Positions 53,275 through 62,843 of a stretch of DNA of 64,000 nucleotides are shown one piece after another. Below the pieces are notes generated by a model, which worked only from the letters and a program-made list of their open reading frames with translations, did no database searches and was not told the origin of the DNA. The DNA comes from Nitrospiraceae bacterium (GTDB lineage: Bacteria; Nitrospirota; Thermodesulfovibrionia; UBA6902). The position numbers were made by a program, and so were the translations under genes. The stretch's first letter is position 1; every line of letters begins with the position of its first letter. The stretch is from the NCBI GenBank assembly GCA_020356065.1, contig CP070632.1, positions 534,437 to 598,436 of the forward strand, written 5' to 3'.

Positions 53275-53306
53275 TGATAATAAAAGGATGGAGGTAGTGA
53301 GATAAC

Positions 53307-53672
53307 ATGATAAACGGCATTTTCGATAAAAAGGCAGGGATAGAGTTAATGCCAGCAGCAGAAGCTCATAATCGAAGTGATGTAAAAGCAGAAAAAGCAG
53401 CAAAGGAAGAAGCAAAAGTAGTAAATAATGAAGACCTGAAAAAGCAGGATAATGTTGACATCAGCGAGGCTATGGCAAGAGTAGCCGGCACTGCCCAGTT
53501 ATTCAACAGGAAAATACATCTTGAAATAGAAGATGATATTGATATGGTGATAGTCAAGATAATTGACAGTGAAACAGAAGAGGTCATCAGGCAGGTTCCA
53601 CCGGAAGAGCTGGTAGAGCTTTCTAAAAATGCAAAAGAATTAAAAGGTCTCCTGATAAGCAAGGAGGGATAA
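53307..53672 (+). CDS. flaG: FlaG family protein
   Basis: The 121-residue protein has a variable Lys/Glu-rich N-terminus and the conserved C-terminal domain (LEIEDDIDMVIVKIIDSETEEVIRQVPPEEL). FlaG proteins influence filament length and are found between flagellin and fliD. Its function is not well defined. GGAGG is 12 bases before the ATG. The stop directly abuts fliD. Confidence 0.92.
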   Translation: MINGIFDKKAGIELMPAAEAHNRSDVKAEKAAKEEAKVVNNEDLKKQDNVDISEAMARVAGTAQLFNRKIHLEIEDDIDMVIVKIIDSETEEVIRQVPPEELVELSKNAKELKGLLISKEG

Positions 53673-55043
53673 ATGTCAAGCTTCAGCATTGGCGGACTCA
53701 ACACCGGGATAGATTATAATGAGTTGATATCTCAACTCATAGAGATCAGACGACGTCCCATTGACATACTTGAAACCAAAAGGACTGATTATAACAGCAA
53801 GATAAGCACATATGCTGAGCTGTCAACAAAGCTTTCAGACCTCAGAAACGCACTCAATAAATTAAAAACAACTTCAGGTTTTTATGTGAAGACGAGCTCT
53901 GCGAGTGATTCGACCGTGATTGATTCAACAGCAACAGGGACAGCATCTGTGGGGAATTACTCGGTGTCCGTTACTACCCTCGCTTCAGCAGAAAAGGAAG
54001 TGCATAATGGGACGGGTCTGACCGCATCAACAGACATTGTAAACAGCAGTGGAAGTGATAAGGTCTTCCAATATACATATGGAACATCGCAAAGATCTCT
54101 GACAGTTGCCGATGGTACTACTTTAGATGGTCTGAAGAATCTTATTAATGATGATACGAGTAATCCCGGAGTTACAGCAACTGTGGTTAACGATGGAACA
54201 AATTATCGTCTGGTAATATCCGGGAATGAAACAGGCGCTGCAAACACGGTCACTATAGATACAGGTACAACACTTGATGGTACAGGCAGTACAGTTGATT
54301 TTACTGCTTCTGCATTTGCAGAAAATAAAACTGCGGCTGATGCTGAGTTTACGGTAGACGGCCTGCAGATAACCAGAAGCACGAATTCCATCAGTGATGT
54401 GATTAATGGAGTAACTCTGACATTAAAGAAAGAAAATTCATCATCTACCGTTACGGTTTCAGCTGATAATGAGTCAATTAAGGAACAGATACAGGAATAT
54501 GTGACTTCTTATAACGATGTGGTTTCATTTATTTCGACCAATTCTATTTATGACACAAATACCAAAGAAAGCGGAATTTTCGTCGGGGAGGGAACCACAA
54601 GACATATCCAGGACAATTTAAGAACTCTGGCTTCAAACAGTGTGTCAGGGCTTTCAGGCAGTCTGAGCATACTTGCTCAGATCGGCATAACTACGGATTA
54701 TGAAACCGGCAATCTTGAGATTAACTCAGCCACATTGGAAACCAAACTTGGAACGAATCTGGATGACGTGGCAGATCTGTTTAAAGACAGTACTGAAGGG
54801 ATAGCGGTAAAGATGTCAGATTATATTTCTAATATCTTAAGTAAGGTTGATGGATCCATCGAGTTAAGGAAAGATGGCCTGCAGGATGTTATTAACAGCA
54901 TTTCAAATACAATAAGAAACATGGAGTACCGGCTTGAAAAGGCAGAGGATGATATGGTGAGAAAGTTTTCAGCTCTGGAACTGCTTGTGGGAAATTACAA
55001 CACCATCGGTAATTACCTGACTGGATTTTCAACTCAGGCTTAG
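53673..55043 (+). CDS. fliD: FliD, filament cap
   Basis: The 456-residue cap protein has the conserved N-terminus (SIGGLNTGIDYNELISQLIEI) and C-terminal coiled coil (LRKDGLQDVINSISNTIRNMEYRL). The central domain is Ser/Thr-rich and includes a flagellin-hook-like repeat region. It folds incoming flagellin at the tip. AAGGAGG precedes the ATG. Confidence 0.96.
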   Translation: MSSFSIGGLNTGIDYNELISQLIEIRRRPIDILETKRTDYNSKISTYAELSTKLSDLRNALNKLKTTSGFYVKTSSASDSTVIDSTATGTASVGNYSVSVTTLASAEKEVHNGTGLTASTDIVNSSGSDKVFQYTYGTSQRSLTVADGTTLDGLKNLINDDTSNPGVTATVVNDGTNYRLVISGNETGAANTVTIDTGTTLDGTGSTVDFTASAFAENKTAADAEFTVDGLQITRSTNSISDVINGVTLTLKKENSSSTVTVSADNESIKEQIQEYVTSYNDVVSFISTNSIYDTNTKESGIFVGEGTTRHIQDNLRTLASNSVSGLSGSLSILAQIGITTDYETGNLEINSATLETKLGTNLDDVADLFKDSTEGIAVKMSDYISNILSKVDGSIELRKDGLQDVINSISNTIRNMEYRLEKAEDDMVRKFSALELLVGNYNTIGNYLTGFSTQA

Positions 55044-55054
55044 GTGAAGTTTCA

Positions 55055-55453
55055 ATGGATATAGCAGCTTATAAAAAAACAGTTATTCAAACCACGGACA
55101 GAGTTCAGATAGTGCTCATGTTATATGACGGTGCAATAAATCACTTAAAAAGAGCCAAGGTCAAAATCAATAGTGGTGATAACATTTCCAAAGGACATCA
55201 TTTTTCAAAAGCAACCTCCATTGTCAGCGAGCTTTCCAATGTTCTTGATATGGAAAAGGGCGGTGACATATCAGTGAATCTGAGACGTCTGTACGACTTC
55301 GTGTTGCAGCGCCTTCTTTATGCAAACTTACATAATGATGTCAAAGCATTGGAGGAGGCAGAGGAAGTCTTAAGTACAATCAGGAGTGGCTGGAAAGAGA
55401 TGATGGATGGCATGAAACATTATCAGCAGACAGGAGCAAGTGCGAGCCTGTAG
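55055..55453 (+). CDS. fliS: FliS, flagellin export chaperone
   Basis: A 132-residue helical chaperone with the family core (TTDRVQIVLMLYDGAINHLKRA; LYDFVLQRLLYANLHNDVKALEEAEEVLS). It prevents early flagellin polymerisation. It lies 11 bases after fliD and closes the filament operon. A paralogue is at 61747-62115. Confidence 0.95.
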   Translation: MDIAAYKKTVIQTTDRVQIVLMLYDGAINHLKRAKVKINSGDNISKGHHFSKATSIVSELSNVLDMEKGGDISVNLRRLYDFVLQRLLYANLHNDVKALEEAEEVLSTIRSGWKEMMDGMKHYQQTGASASL

Positions 55454-55742
55454 TAAATCGTGTACTATCAATACCTTTTTTAAAACCTTCCTTCAATTCA
55501 AATTCAACGACGATTCTGCAATATTTCGACTGCTGTATTGTCATTCGTACATGTATCAATAATATCTGCTTTGCCGCATGTTCAATTCAGTTTAATCACC
55601 TGCATGTTAACCTTAACTTTATTAAATCTGATTTGTTGTGGTACAGTTACAAAAGTGGAGACCATCAGACGGGTGTCATGAGCAGGAGATCAAGTGCCTG
55701 ATACGTATAAGAGCTATCATTAGTCAAACTAAACACTTAATT

Positions 55743-56975
55743 ATGAAAGAGTCCGCAGTAACAGACGAAGGCATTCCCGTTGGTCAATTCATTTTATTTC
55801 CATCAAATTTATCGAACTCTCCGTGTGAAATGTGTGGAAAATGCTGCAAAAACAACTGGTCGATAGAGTTAAGTGAAGAAGAGTTTCTCCGATATAAAAC
55901 GATCCTGAAAAATTCTAATTTACCTGAAGAATATGAATCATTTTCCGAAGAGATTCAGCAAAATGGAGAGCCTATGTATAAACTCTTGCTTCGAAATAGT
56001 GGATGTATATTCATGCTTGATGATGACAGGTGTTACATTCATAGTCGGTATGGACCTGAATCAAAGAGCCGCGCCTGCAGATACTTCCCTCTTGAGGTAA
56101 GCGGTTATTCACCTCGTGGAATGCACCTTAAAACAAGCTTTGCCTGTCCTTCAATACTCAGGTCGCTTCTTTCATCTGAAGGGGTAACGATAACCCGGGT
56201 TGACTGGAAAAATAATTTGCGTTGCGCAAGCCATCTTATTTTTTATCGTGGTTACACTATTACGTGGGAAAGACTGTTCTCTCTTAGTGACGCAATGTCA
56301 TGCCTTTTTGTACAAAATTCATTTGATGTAGAACAGAAGCTGCTCATTGCCGGGAAATGGATAAACGATATGTATGAGGCATATAATCTGGGCAATTCAG
56401 CCATGATAGATGTGATGTCGGGCAGGGAATACCTGTTGGATCATAAACAATCCTTTCTTGATGAGTGTGAGCAACTGTCCCCACTGTATGCAGAAAAGAT
56501 GAACCTCATGTCCCATATTGCACATGTCATGTCTATGAGTGCATTTATCAACGAAACAGAGGTAGCAGGTTCCTGCGAGAACACGGGCATTTTAAAATCA
56601 AAAGAGATGATTGCTAATGTAAGAAACCGCTTGCAGGAAGTATATCATGATATCTATCTAAAAGAGCTTCAGAAATTTTCCAATATCATTGCAAAATACA
56701 TATTGCATAAGTTACAGAGCGTGGGAATCTTTACACAAAAGGGATTTATTTACGGTGTTAACCATCTTATTCTCTGTTACGCTTTTTTTCGCATGTTTTT
56801 ACTCACCCAGCTCATATCTGAAAAGAAGACGATTATTTCCGCCGATGTCATAGAAGCGATCACTTTTGTGGAGGAAAATTTTTTTCACAGGAAGTCAGCA
56901 AAATATCTGACATCTCCTCAAATGGCGAAAATTCTTTCTAATCCCAAACTGTTTCATTTTCTACTAAAGCTTTGA
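55743..56975 (+). CDS. FliB-like Cys-cluster protein (possible flagellin lysine N-methylase)
   Basis: The protein (410 residues from ATG 55743) has an N-terminal cysteine cluster C-x2-C-x2-CC (C28, C31, C34, C35). A second set follows in GCIFMLDDDRCYIHSRYG...CRYFP, as in YkgJ-type clusters and in FliB, the flagellin lysine methylase of Salmonella. The remaining helical part (about 150-400) has no clear motif. Its position behind fliS supports a flagellin-modifying role, but the cluster is shared with other families. No Shine-Dalgarno is visible; an upstream GTG (55638) is possible. No promoter was recognised. Confidence 0.6.
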   Translation: MKESAVTDEGIPVGQFILFPSNLSNSPCEMCGKCCKNNWSIELSEEEFLRYKTILKNSNLPEEYESFSEEIQQNGEPMYKLLLRNSGCIFMLDDDRCYIHSRYGPESKSRACRYFPLEVSGYSPRGMHLKTSFACPSILRSLLSSEGVTITRVDWKNNLRCASHLIFYRGYTITWERLFSLSDAMSCLFVQNSFDVEQKLLIAGKWINDMYEAYNLGNSAMIDVMSGREYLLDHKQSFLDECEQLSPLYAEKMNLMSHIAHVMSMSAFINETEVAGSCENTGILKSKEMIANVRNRLQEVYHDIYLKELQKFSNIIAKYILHKLQSVGIFTQKGFIYGVNHLILCYAFFRMFLLTQLISEKKTIISADVIEAITFVEENFFHRKSAKYLTSPQMAKILSNPKLFHFLLKL

Positions 56976-56991
56976 CTCCAGTAAGGTTATT

Positions 56992-57005
56992 GTCATTTCA
57001 TTGAC
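56992..57005. promoter_or_regulatory. FleQ/FlrA-like inverted repeat upstream of the glycosyltransferase gene
   Basis: GTCA-TTTCAT-TGAC lies about 145 bp upstream of the -24 element at 57149, a normal enhancer distance for sigma-54 promoters. The arms are identical to those before flrA, flrBC and fliL. Confidence 0.6.
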
Positions 57006-57148
57006 ATTGACTAACTGGAAGAAAATAATGAAAAGAATGAATTAAGGTTGACATTACCAGCCGTTAATACTTTATTTAACAGGCAGTTAACACGTTTATA
57101 GCGATTCTATTTGTGCTGCAAAGAGTTGTACGATCCTTTTATTTTATC

Positions 57149-57164
57149 TGGCAGTGTTCTTGCA
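57149..57164 (+). promoter_or_regulatory. sigma-54 promoter of the glycosyltransferase gene
   Basis: TGGCAG-TGTTC-TTGCA has GG 57150-57151 and GC 57162-57163, exactly ten bases apart. The predicted start (about 57174) is 78 nt before the ATG. With the FleQ-like repeat upstream, this places the gene in the flagellar regulon. Confidence 0.8.
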
Positions 57165-57252
57165 AAGATTCTTAAATATAAAATTGTATCAGGGATTGCC
57201 ATGCTTGCATTCTCTAATTGATTCAAGTGCATTATGGGTAACAAAGGATTGA

Positions 57253-60200
57253 ATGAGACTCGAAAACTTTATTTGTGATTCATCCGGAATATATAAAGCA
57301 AGGGAAGAGGGAACACCTGCGGGTTATATGGATGGAGCTGAAAGTTACCTTTTAGATGTACTGGATAAGAGCAGAGATCTAAGCATATTCTCATCTGAAC
57401 TTAAGTCAGCTATAAGGGACTGGCCCAGCCTTTATCATCTCAGCCCATACCGAAACACAATATTGGATTGCCTGGAGCTGAGTGACCGGGACTCACGTGT
57501 CCTGGAGCTGGGAGCCGGTTGCGGAGCCATTACGCGCTGGCTTGGTGAAAATTTTAAGGAAGTCTGCTCAATCGAAGGTGGACTTCACAGGGCCAAGGTT
57601 GCTCATATGCGTTGCCATGATCTGGATAATGTTGATATACATGTAGCCAATTTCCTGGATCTGAAATTATCAGATATGTTTGACATTGCCACGTTAATAG
57701 GAGTGCTTGAGTACAGTCATATGTACCATCCCGTACTTTCAGACTCACCATTTCGATCTGCCTTATACGCTTTGGAGCTTGTTTATAATGCGTTGAGGGA
57801 CAGCGGTATATGTATACTGGCTATTGAGAACAAGTTCGGGCTGAAGTATTTCAGCGGCTCCAGGGAGGACCACTCAGGAAGGGTCTTTGACAGCATTCAG
57901 GGATATCCACGGCTGGACTCTGCTGTTACCTTCAGTTCGGCAGAGATTGAAGATCTGCTGCGGATGGCTGGCTTCTCTTCTTTTAACTTTTATCTCCCTT
58001 TCCCTGATTATAAGCTTGCTTCCACCATCATAAACGGGGAAGAAATAACAGCTGAGAATTATTTGCATAACTGGATTGAAACTCCTTTTAAGGACAGGTG
58101 CTCGGGTCAAAGGACCATGCCTTTTAATGAAAGTCTTGTTACCCGTGAACTGATAAAGGGCAGAATGCTCAAGGACCTATCAAATTCTTTTTTAGTAGTT
58201 GCTTATAAAGGTGATCAGGAAAAAGCCCTAAAGCACCATGGAATAGCACATCAATCATGGATTGCAAAACATTATTCACTTGACAGAAATCCATCATATT
58301 GTAAAAAAGTTACTTTAACAAAGGCTGTAGATGGGACATTAGTAATAGAGAATACACATGCAGTGCCGGTAAAAGATGAGAGATTGAAAACGTCAGACGT
58401 ATTTAAGCAGAAATTATCTGAAGAGATATTTCATCGCGGTGATCAACTCCTTTTTACCGTTTTTAAAATAATGACGCAGAATGATGCTGACCCAAAATTC
58501 CTGAGACTTCTTGAATCTCTGAATCAATTTCTGCTGGATAATTATTCATCAGATAAAGAAGACACGGTGGGCATCCCTCTCTTAAAGGGAGAGGCATATG
58601 ATATTACGTTCTGGAATATTATAGTTGAAGAAAGTACCGGAAAGTGGAGAGTGATTGACAGGGAATGGATTTTCAATGGCTTGATTCCGGTAGACTTTAT
58701 TATATGGCGGAACCTTTTTCATTTAATACTCAGATATAATGCATATTTTCCTGAACCATTTGATCATAAGACGGCCAAGATATTTACCATACAATGTATA
58801 CGCAATTATTATCCGACATTTGATGAGAAACGTTATGACCAGTCCCATGACATGGATGACTATTTCCAGCATTATGTTGAACATGGAACTCTTCCCTGTT
58901 CATTAGATCAATTGCCGGTTTGTATGCCCTTTGAGCAGCATCATGCAGATCATTCAGAACTATTGCCTGATTCTGCTGAACATACAAATAAAAATCACGA
59001 AGAGGTAGTAACATATGAACTTGTTTCAATCATTATCCCAGTCCACAACAAAATTGAATTTACAATAAAATGTATCGAAAACCTTGCAAGAAATACAGCA
59101 TATGAACCATATGAAGTTATTATTATTGACAATGCTTCAAGCGATGGAACTCGAGAATTTCTCGGGAGTCTGGAAGGTGATGTGAAAATCATATCAAATG
59201 CTACAAATCTCGGTTTTGCCATTTCCAATAATCAGGGTGCAAAAAAAGCAAAAGGTGAATACCTCTTGTTTCTGAACAACGATACGATTCCTCAGCCGGG
59301 CTGGCTCGAAAGCATGGTAAAAGTAATGAAAATACAGCAGGATGTAGCTGTAGTAGGAAGTAAACTTATATATCCGGATAATACTATTCAGCATGCCGGT
59401 GTAGTGTTTGATATTTCCGACTCAGCATTGCACATAGCACATTTGTACAAGGGTTTTGACAGGGGTCGAAAGGAAGTGAATCATATACGGGAAATGAATG
59501 CAGTGACTGCTGCATGCATGTTGGTAAAAAAGAATTTCTTTATCACTGTTGGAATGTTCGATGAAGGATTTCTGAATGGGTATGAAGATATTGATTTTTG
59601 TCTGAGAGTAAGAGAGATGGGATACAAAATTATCTATACTCCTGAAAGTGAACTGTATCATTATGAAGAGACAACAGAAGGAAGGCTTTTATATGGTGCA
59701 AGGAACAGCAGACACTTTCTGAATAAATGGAAGGAGAAAATAAAACCGGATATTCAGGATAAGGCAAAAGAAGACGGGTTCAGAATCGAATATACGCCAG
59801 ATAACAGGTCGGTATATATCAAAGTTGATGCAGGAGAGGATCATAAAGAAAGATCATGCGAGACAGATGATGACTATAAAAGTTATTCAAATAAAGATGG
59901 GCAATATAAAATGGAGGTTCATAAGGATGCAGAAGAAGCCAGGAAAATAGCCATCGTAAGAGGAGCCAATCTTAATAAGTGGGAGATGCAGAATTATGAA
60001 CCCATGCTTGAAAGCTTTGATCTCAAGGCTTTTACATCTGATCAAACTAACTTTGATATAAGTAACATTGAAATTCCTGTTGTCCAGCTCCCCTCTAAAC
60101 ATCAGGGCCTTTTAATGGAGATGGAAGGACTGGAAGATGCCCTGGCTGACACGGACCTCGTGTTCTCTGCTGATATAACGTATAAATTTTCGGCACAGGC

Positions 60201-61440
60201 TGTGTATGCCAAACAGCAGTACGGATGTAAAGTGATATGTCTTGAATGGGAAAACATTCCTTATAACTATGAAGAGTATGAAGAGGTACATCATATTAAG
60301 GAAACAGTACGAAAGGGGGCAGATCATTTCATAGCGGCAACTGATCGTGCGAAAGAGGCCCTTATGATTGAGGGCGTTGCTGAAGACAGAATAGATGTCA
60401 TCCCAATGGGCGTTGACCTGAATGTATTCAGGCCTGTTCGGGATGATTTTGAAACGGAACGAGAAAAAACAGGAATTAACAGTAACGACATTGTTGTCCT
60501 GTTTATCGGCAGAATGGTATGGGAAAAGGGTATATATGATTTTCTCAATGCTGCTGCAAAAATATGTCGCGACACTCATCTGAATGATAAACAGATTAAA
60601 TTTATATTAGTAGGTAAGGGCCCTGAGCTTCAAGGAGCACGCGAAAGAGCAGGGGCATTAGGCATTTCCGGTTCAACCATATTCATAGAGGAATATCCAT
60701 ATGATGATATGTACAAGCTTTATAATATGGCCGACCTATTTGTTCTTCCCAGTATTTCGACCAGGTCATGGCAGGAGCAGTTTGGAATGGTACTTATAGA
60801 AAGCATGGCATGTGGAACACCTGTGATATCAACGTACTCCGGCTCCATCCCTGAAGTTGTAGGAGATGCTGGCAAACTTGTCCAGCCGAATGACCACCTT
60901 TCTCTTTATATGGCCCTGAATGAAATGATAGTTAATGACGATCTTCGACATGATCTGGGGAAGAGGGCTCTTAAGAGAGCAAAAAACAAGTTTGATGCAA
61001 AAATGATAGCTGATAAAGTTAAAGCTGTTTTTGATAAGGTGATGTCACGGAAAAATGAATCAGACCTTCTCAGGGAATCACATGAAATCTCTGTTAAGGA
61101 TTGGGAGCAGGGGGATAAGGATAAAGCCTTCAGCCTGGTCTGTGAGATCTTCGGAAAAGATCAGGACAATAAAAATGTTCTTGATTCAGTCATCTCCATG
61201 GGTATGGAACTTGAACAGTATGATAAGGTAGAGGAGTCTATTAAGGAGTTTCTGCTGTGTCATCCCGCAAACCTTGGCGCACTCACTTCACTGTCTGAAG
61301 TATTCATCAGAACCGGAAGGGAAGAGCAGGCTGAAAAAGAGCTGAGAAAAGTGTTGATATTTGATACTCAAAACAGGAGAGCTCATGTACTGCTTGATCA
61401 AATTAAAGAAAACAGGAGTTCTGTAGATCAATTGAGATGA
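57253..61440 (+). CDS. methyltransferase / kinase-like / GT2 / GT4 / TPR multi-domain glycosyltransferase
   Basis: The 1395-residue protein joins several modules. A class I SAM methyltransferase comes first (about 60-280; SAM loop LELGAGCGAI near 85). A kinase-like region follows (about 300-550; YDITFWNIIVEE and VIDREWIF resemble the catalytic and metal-binding parts of aminoglycoside-kinase folds). Then come a GT2 glycosyltransferase (about 590-830; SIIIPVHNK, IIDNASSDGT, FLNNDT), a GT4 glycosyltransferase (about 890-1270; FIGRMVWEKG, and E-x7-E in EQFGMVLIE) and C-terminal TPR-like helices (about 1300-1395). The methyltransferase-kinase pair recalls WbdD, which caps O-antigen chains. It may build and cap a flagellin or surface glycan. 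No membrane segment is seen. ATG 57253 has a modest AAGGA. Confidence 0.85.
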   Translation: MRLENFICDSSGIYKAREEGTPAGYMDGAESYLLDVLDKSRDLSIFSSELKSAIRDWPSLYHLSPYRNTILDCLELSDRDSRVLELGAGCGAITRWLGENFKEVCSIEGGLHRAKVAHMRCHDLDNVDIHVANFLDLKLSDMFDIATLIGVLEYSHMYHPVLSDSPFRSALYALELVYNALRDSGICILAIENKFGLKYFSGSREDHSGRVFDSIQGYPRLDSAVTFSSAEIEDLLRMAGFSSFNFYLPFPDYKLASTIINGEEITAENYLHNWIETPFKDRCSGQRTMPFNESLVTRELIKGRMLKDLSNSFLVVAYKGDQEKALKHHGIAHQSWIAKHYSLDRNPSYCKKVTLTKAVDGTLVIENTHAVPVKDERLKTSDVFKQKLSEEIFHRGDQLLFTVFKIMTQNDADPKFLRLLESLNQFLLDNYSSDKEDTVGIPLLKGEAYDITFWNIIVEESTGKWRVIDREWIFNGLIPVDFIIWRNLFHLILRYNAYFPEPFDHKTAKIFTIQCIRNYYPTFDEKRYDQSHDMDDYFQHYVEHGTLPCSLDQLPVCMPFEQHHADHSELLPDSAEHTNKNHEEVVTYELVSIIIPVHNKIEFTIKCIENLARNTAYEPYEVIIIDNASSDGTREFLGSLEGDVKIISNATNLGFAISNNQGAKKAKGEYLLFLNNDTIPQPGWLESMVKVMKIQQDVAVVGSKLIYPDNTIQHAGVVFDISDSALHIAHLYKGFDRGRKEVNHIREMNAVTAACMLVKKNFFITVGMFDEGFLNGYEDIDFCLRVREMGYKIIYTPESELYHYEETTEGRLLYGARNSRHFLNKWKEKIKPDIQDKAKEDGFRIEYTPDNRSVYIKVDAGEDHKERSCETDDDYKSYSNKDGQYKMEVHKDAEEARKIAIVRGANLNKWEMQNYEPMLESFDLKAFTSDQTNFDISNIEIPVVQLPSKHQGLLMEMEGLEDALADTDLVFSADITYKFSAQAVYAKQQYGCKVICLEWENIPYNYEEYEEVHHIKETVRKGADHFIAATDRAKEALMIEGVAEDRIDVIPMGVDLNVFRPVRDDFETEREKTGINSNDIVVLFIGRMVWEKGIYDFLNAAAKICRDTHLNDKQIKFILVGKGPELQGARERAGALGISGSTIFIEEYPYDDMYKLYNMADLFVLPSISTRSWQEQFGMVLIESMACGTPVISTYSGSIPEVVGDAGKLVQPNDHLSLYMALNEMIVNDDLRHDLGKRALKRAKNKFDAKMIADKVKAVFDKVMSRKNESDLLRESHEISVKDWEQGDKDKAFSLVCEIFGKDQDNKNVLDSVISMGMELEQYDKVEESIKEFLLCHPANLGALTSLSEVFIRTGREEQAEKELRKVLIFDTQNRRAHVLLDQIKENRSSVDQLR

Positions 61441-61680
61441 TGAAGGCAATTCATTAAAGTTGTCGATCGCATGTTATGTGTTGAGAAGATGTTACCGGGC
61501 AAAGTTTTCCATTGCAGGAATTATGTTCCTCATTCCTGTATATCGGAATCTATATTGGCAGTTCGTTATTATCTTTCAAATATCGGGATATAATGAATTT
61601 TGCCTTATTATGCTGAGAATACATGATATGAGAACTAAGTAGCTGAATAAAGGATGAAGGAACATTTATATATGTACATC
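61441..61680. other. intergenic region between glycosyltransferase and fliS paralogue
   Basis: No convincing gene is found. One open frame of about 60 codons (61460-61642) has unlikely composition and no ribosome site, and is rejected. No terminator or FleQ-like repeat was found. Confidence 0.4.
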
Positions 61681-61696
61681 GGGTACAGATATTGCT
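61681..61696 (+). promoter_or_regulatory. possible sigma-54 promoter of the second fliS
   Basis: GGGTAC-AGATA-TTGCT has GG 61682-61683 and GC 61694-61695 at correct spacing. The -12 is perfect and the -24 matches TGGCAC at four of six. The predicted start is near 61706, 41 nt before the ATG. Confidence 0.5.
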
Positions 61697-61746
61697 TAAC
61701 AATATTTTGAACAGGGATTGAATTTGATCATAAAGGAGGATATGAC

Positions 61747-62115
61747 ATGAAGGGAGCTACTATGATTGAAAAGCAGGAGTCAATCGTATCAGACAGGATT
61801 CAGATAGTAACCATGCTTTATGACGGAGCCATCAATTTCATCGGCAAGGCAAGAGAGAAAATGGATGCGGGAGATTCAATCGGTAAATCCCGCTTCATTA
61901 AAAAGACAACAGCCATAGTTCAGGAGCTTTCCGGATCCATTAATATGGAAGGCGGTGAGATCGCAAATAACCTGAAGAATCTTTACGGCTTTGTGCTTGA
62001 AAGTCTCTCAAAGGCTGACATAAGCAATAATCGTGATGCCCTGAATGATGCCGAAAAAGTTGTGGAAATACTGCGGGAAGCATGGCAGGAGATCCAGCAG
62101 GCAGAGAATGTATAA
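61747..62115 (+). CDS. second FliS-type chaperone
   Basis: The 122-residue paralogue of FliS has the same core (VSDRIQIVTMLYDGAINFIGKARE; LYGFVLESLSKADISNNRDALNDAEKV). It lies between the glycosyltransferase and sulfotransferase genes, far from flagellin. In some bacteria FliS-like proteins pair with modification or other export clients, so a dedicated role is possible. AAGGAGG precedes the ATG at seven bases. A possible sigma-54 promoter is upstream, in contrast to the filament fliS. Confidence 0.9.
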   Translation: MKGATMIEKQESIVSDRIQIVTMLYDGAINFIGKAREKMDAGDSIGKSRFIKKTTAIVQELSGSINMEGGEIANNLKNLYGFVLESLSKADISNNRDALNDAEKVVEILREAWQEIQQAENV

Positions 62116-62682
62116 AAACAGTAAGTCAATTCAAATTATTAATGACTAAACAGACAATATAAGATGATATTTGTCGGATTCTGTTTCATCCTTGTTTTAT
62201 CAACATAAAATGAACGATACAAGATAGCGTATTCAACGAATAATTGCAAAAAACTGAAACAATTCCTCAGTAATCAAATGAAAAAATCGAAACAACCCGC
62301 TCGCTCATATGGTAACATCATCAAAATAAGAAATTATACTTCGCTGTAACCGCCATCAGATTCAGGACGTTCTGTAATTATTAGCAGCATCTACTCTACT
62401 TCAAATTATTGACGTCTAATGTATATTTGACATTGAAAACGAGATTTATCCTGTTCACTATTGAAGTATTTTTATTCTTCTCTTGTCTTTCGTACTGATT
62501 AATAATGAGAAGATATTAATATGACATGATCACGCAAATAAATTTAAATATCTCCAATGTATTGATAATAAACAGAAATATTGTCACTCTCTTGATAATC
62601 CAGTGAATGGATTTATACATTATCTTTTCTTGAATCAAAATCTTATTTATAAAGTTAATTAGTTTTAAATCATTCACATGCA
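62116..62682. other. long AT-rich intergenic region before the sulfotransferase gene
   Basis: Almost 570 bases without a supported gene. It holds a near-match to the FleQ-like repeat (62583-62596) and a 15-mer at 62357-62371 (CAGATTCAGGACGTT) that matches 52046-52060 upstream of flagellin at 14 of 15 positions. Nothing else recognisable. Confidence 0.4.
62583..62596. promoter_or_regulatory. near-match FleQ-like repeat upstream of the sulfotransferase gene
   Basis: GTCA-CTCTCT-TGAT differs from the GTCA-N6-TGAC pattern by one base. It lies about 87 bp upstream of the sigma-54 promoter at 62683-62698. Confidence 0.4.
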
Positions 62683-62698
62683 TGGCACACATATTGCA
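62683..62698 (+). promoter_or_regulatory. sigma-54 promoter of the sulfotransferase gene
   Basis: TGGCAC-ACATA-TTGCA is a perfect consensus match, with GG 62684-62685 and GC 62696-62697. The predicted start is near 62708, leaving a leader of about 135 nt that contains two very short ORFs. Confidence 0.85.
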
Positions 62699-62843
62699 TT
62701 CTCATACATACGATTTGATTTATTTTCTCAGTGGCTGAGTGATAAGTAAGAAGGCCATTATGAGAAATCACAACAATATCAACTCAATGATGAAGGCAGA
62801 GGGGTGATAATCATTTGAAAAGTATGGAAGTGGTGCAGTCAGT

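Noticed and set aside
61460-61642. 60-codon open frame between the glycosyltransferase gene and the second fliS
   Set aside because: It has unusual composition, no ribosome site and no similarity that I recognise.
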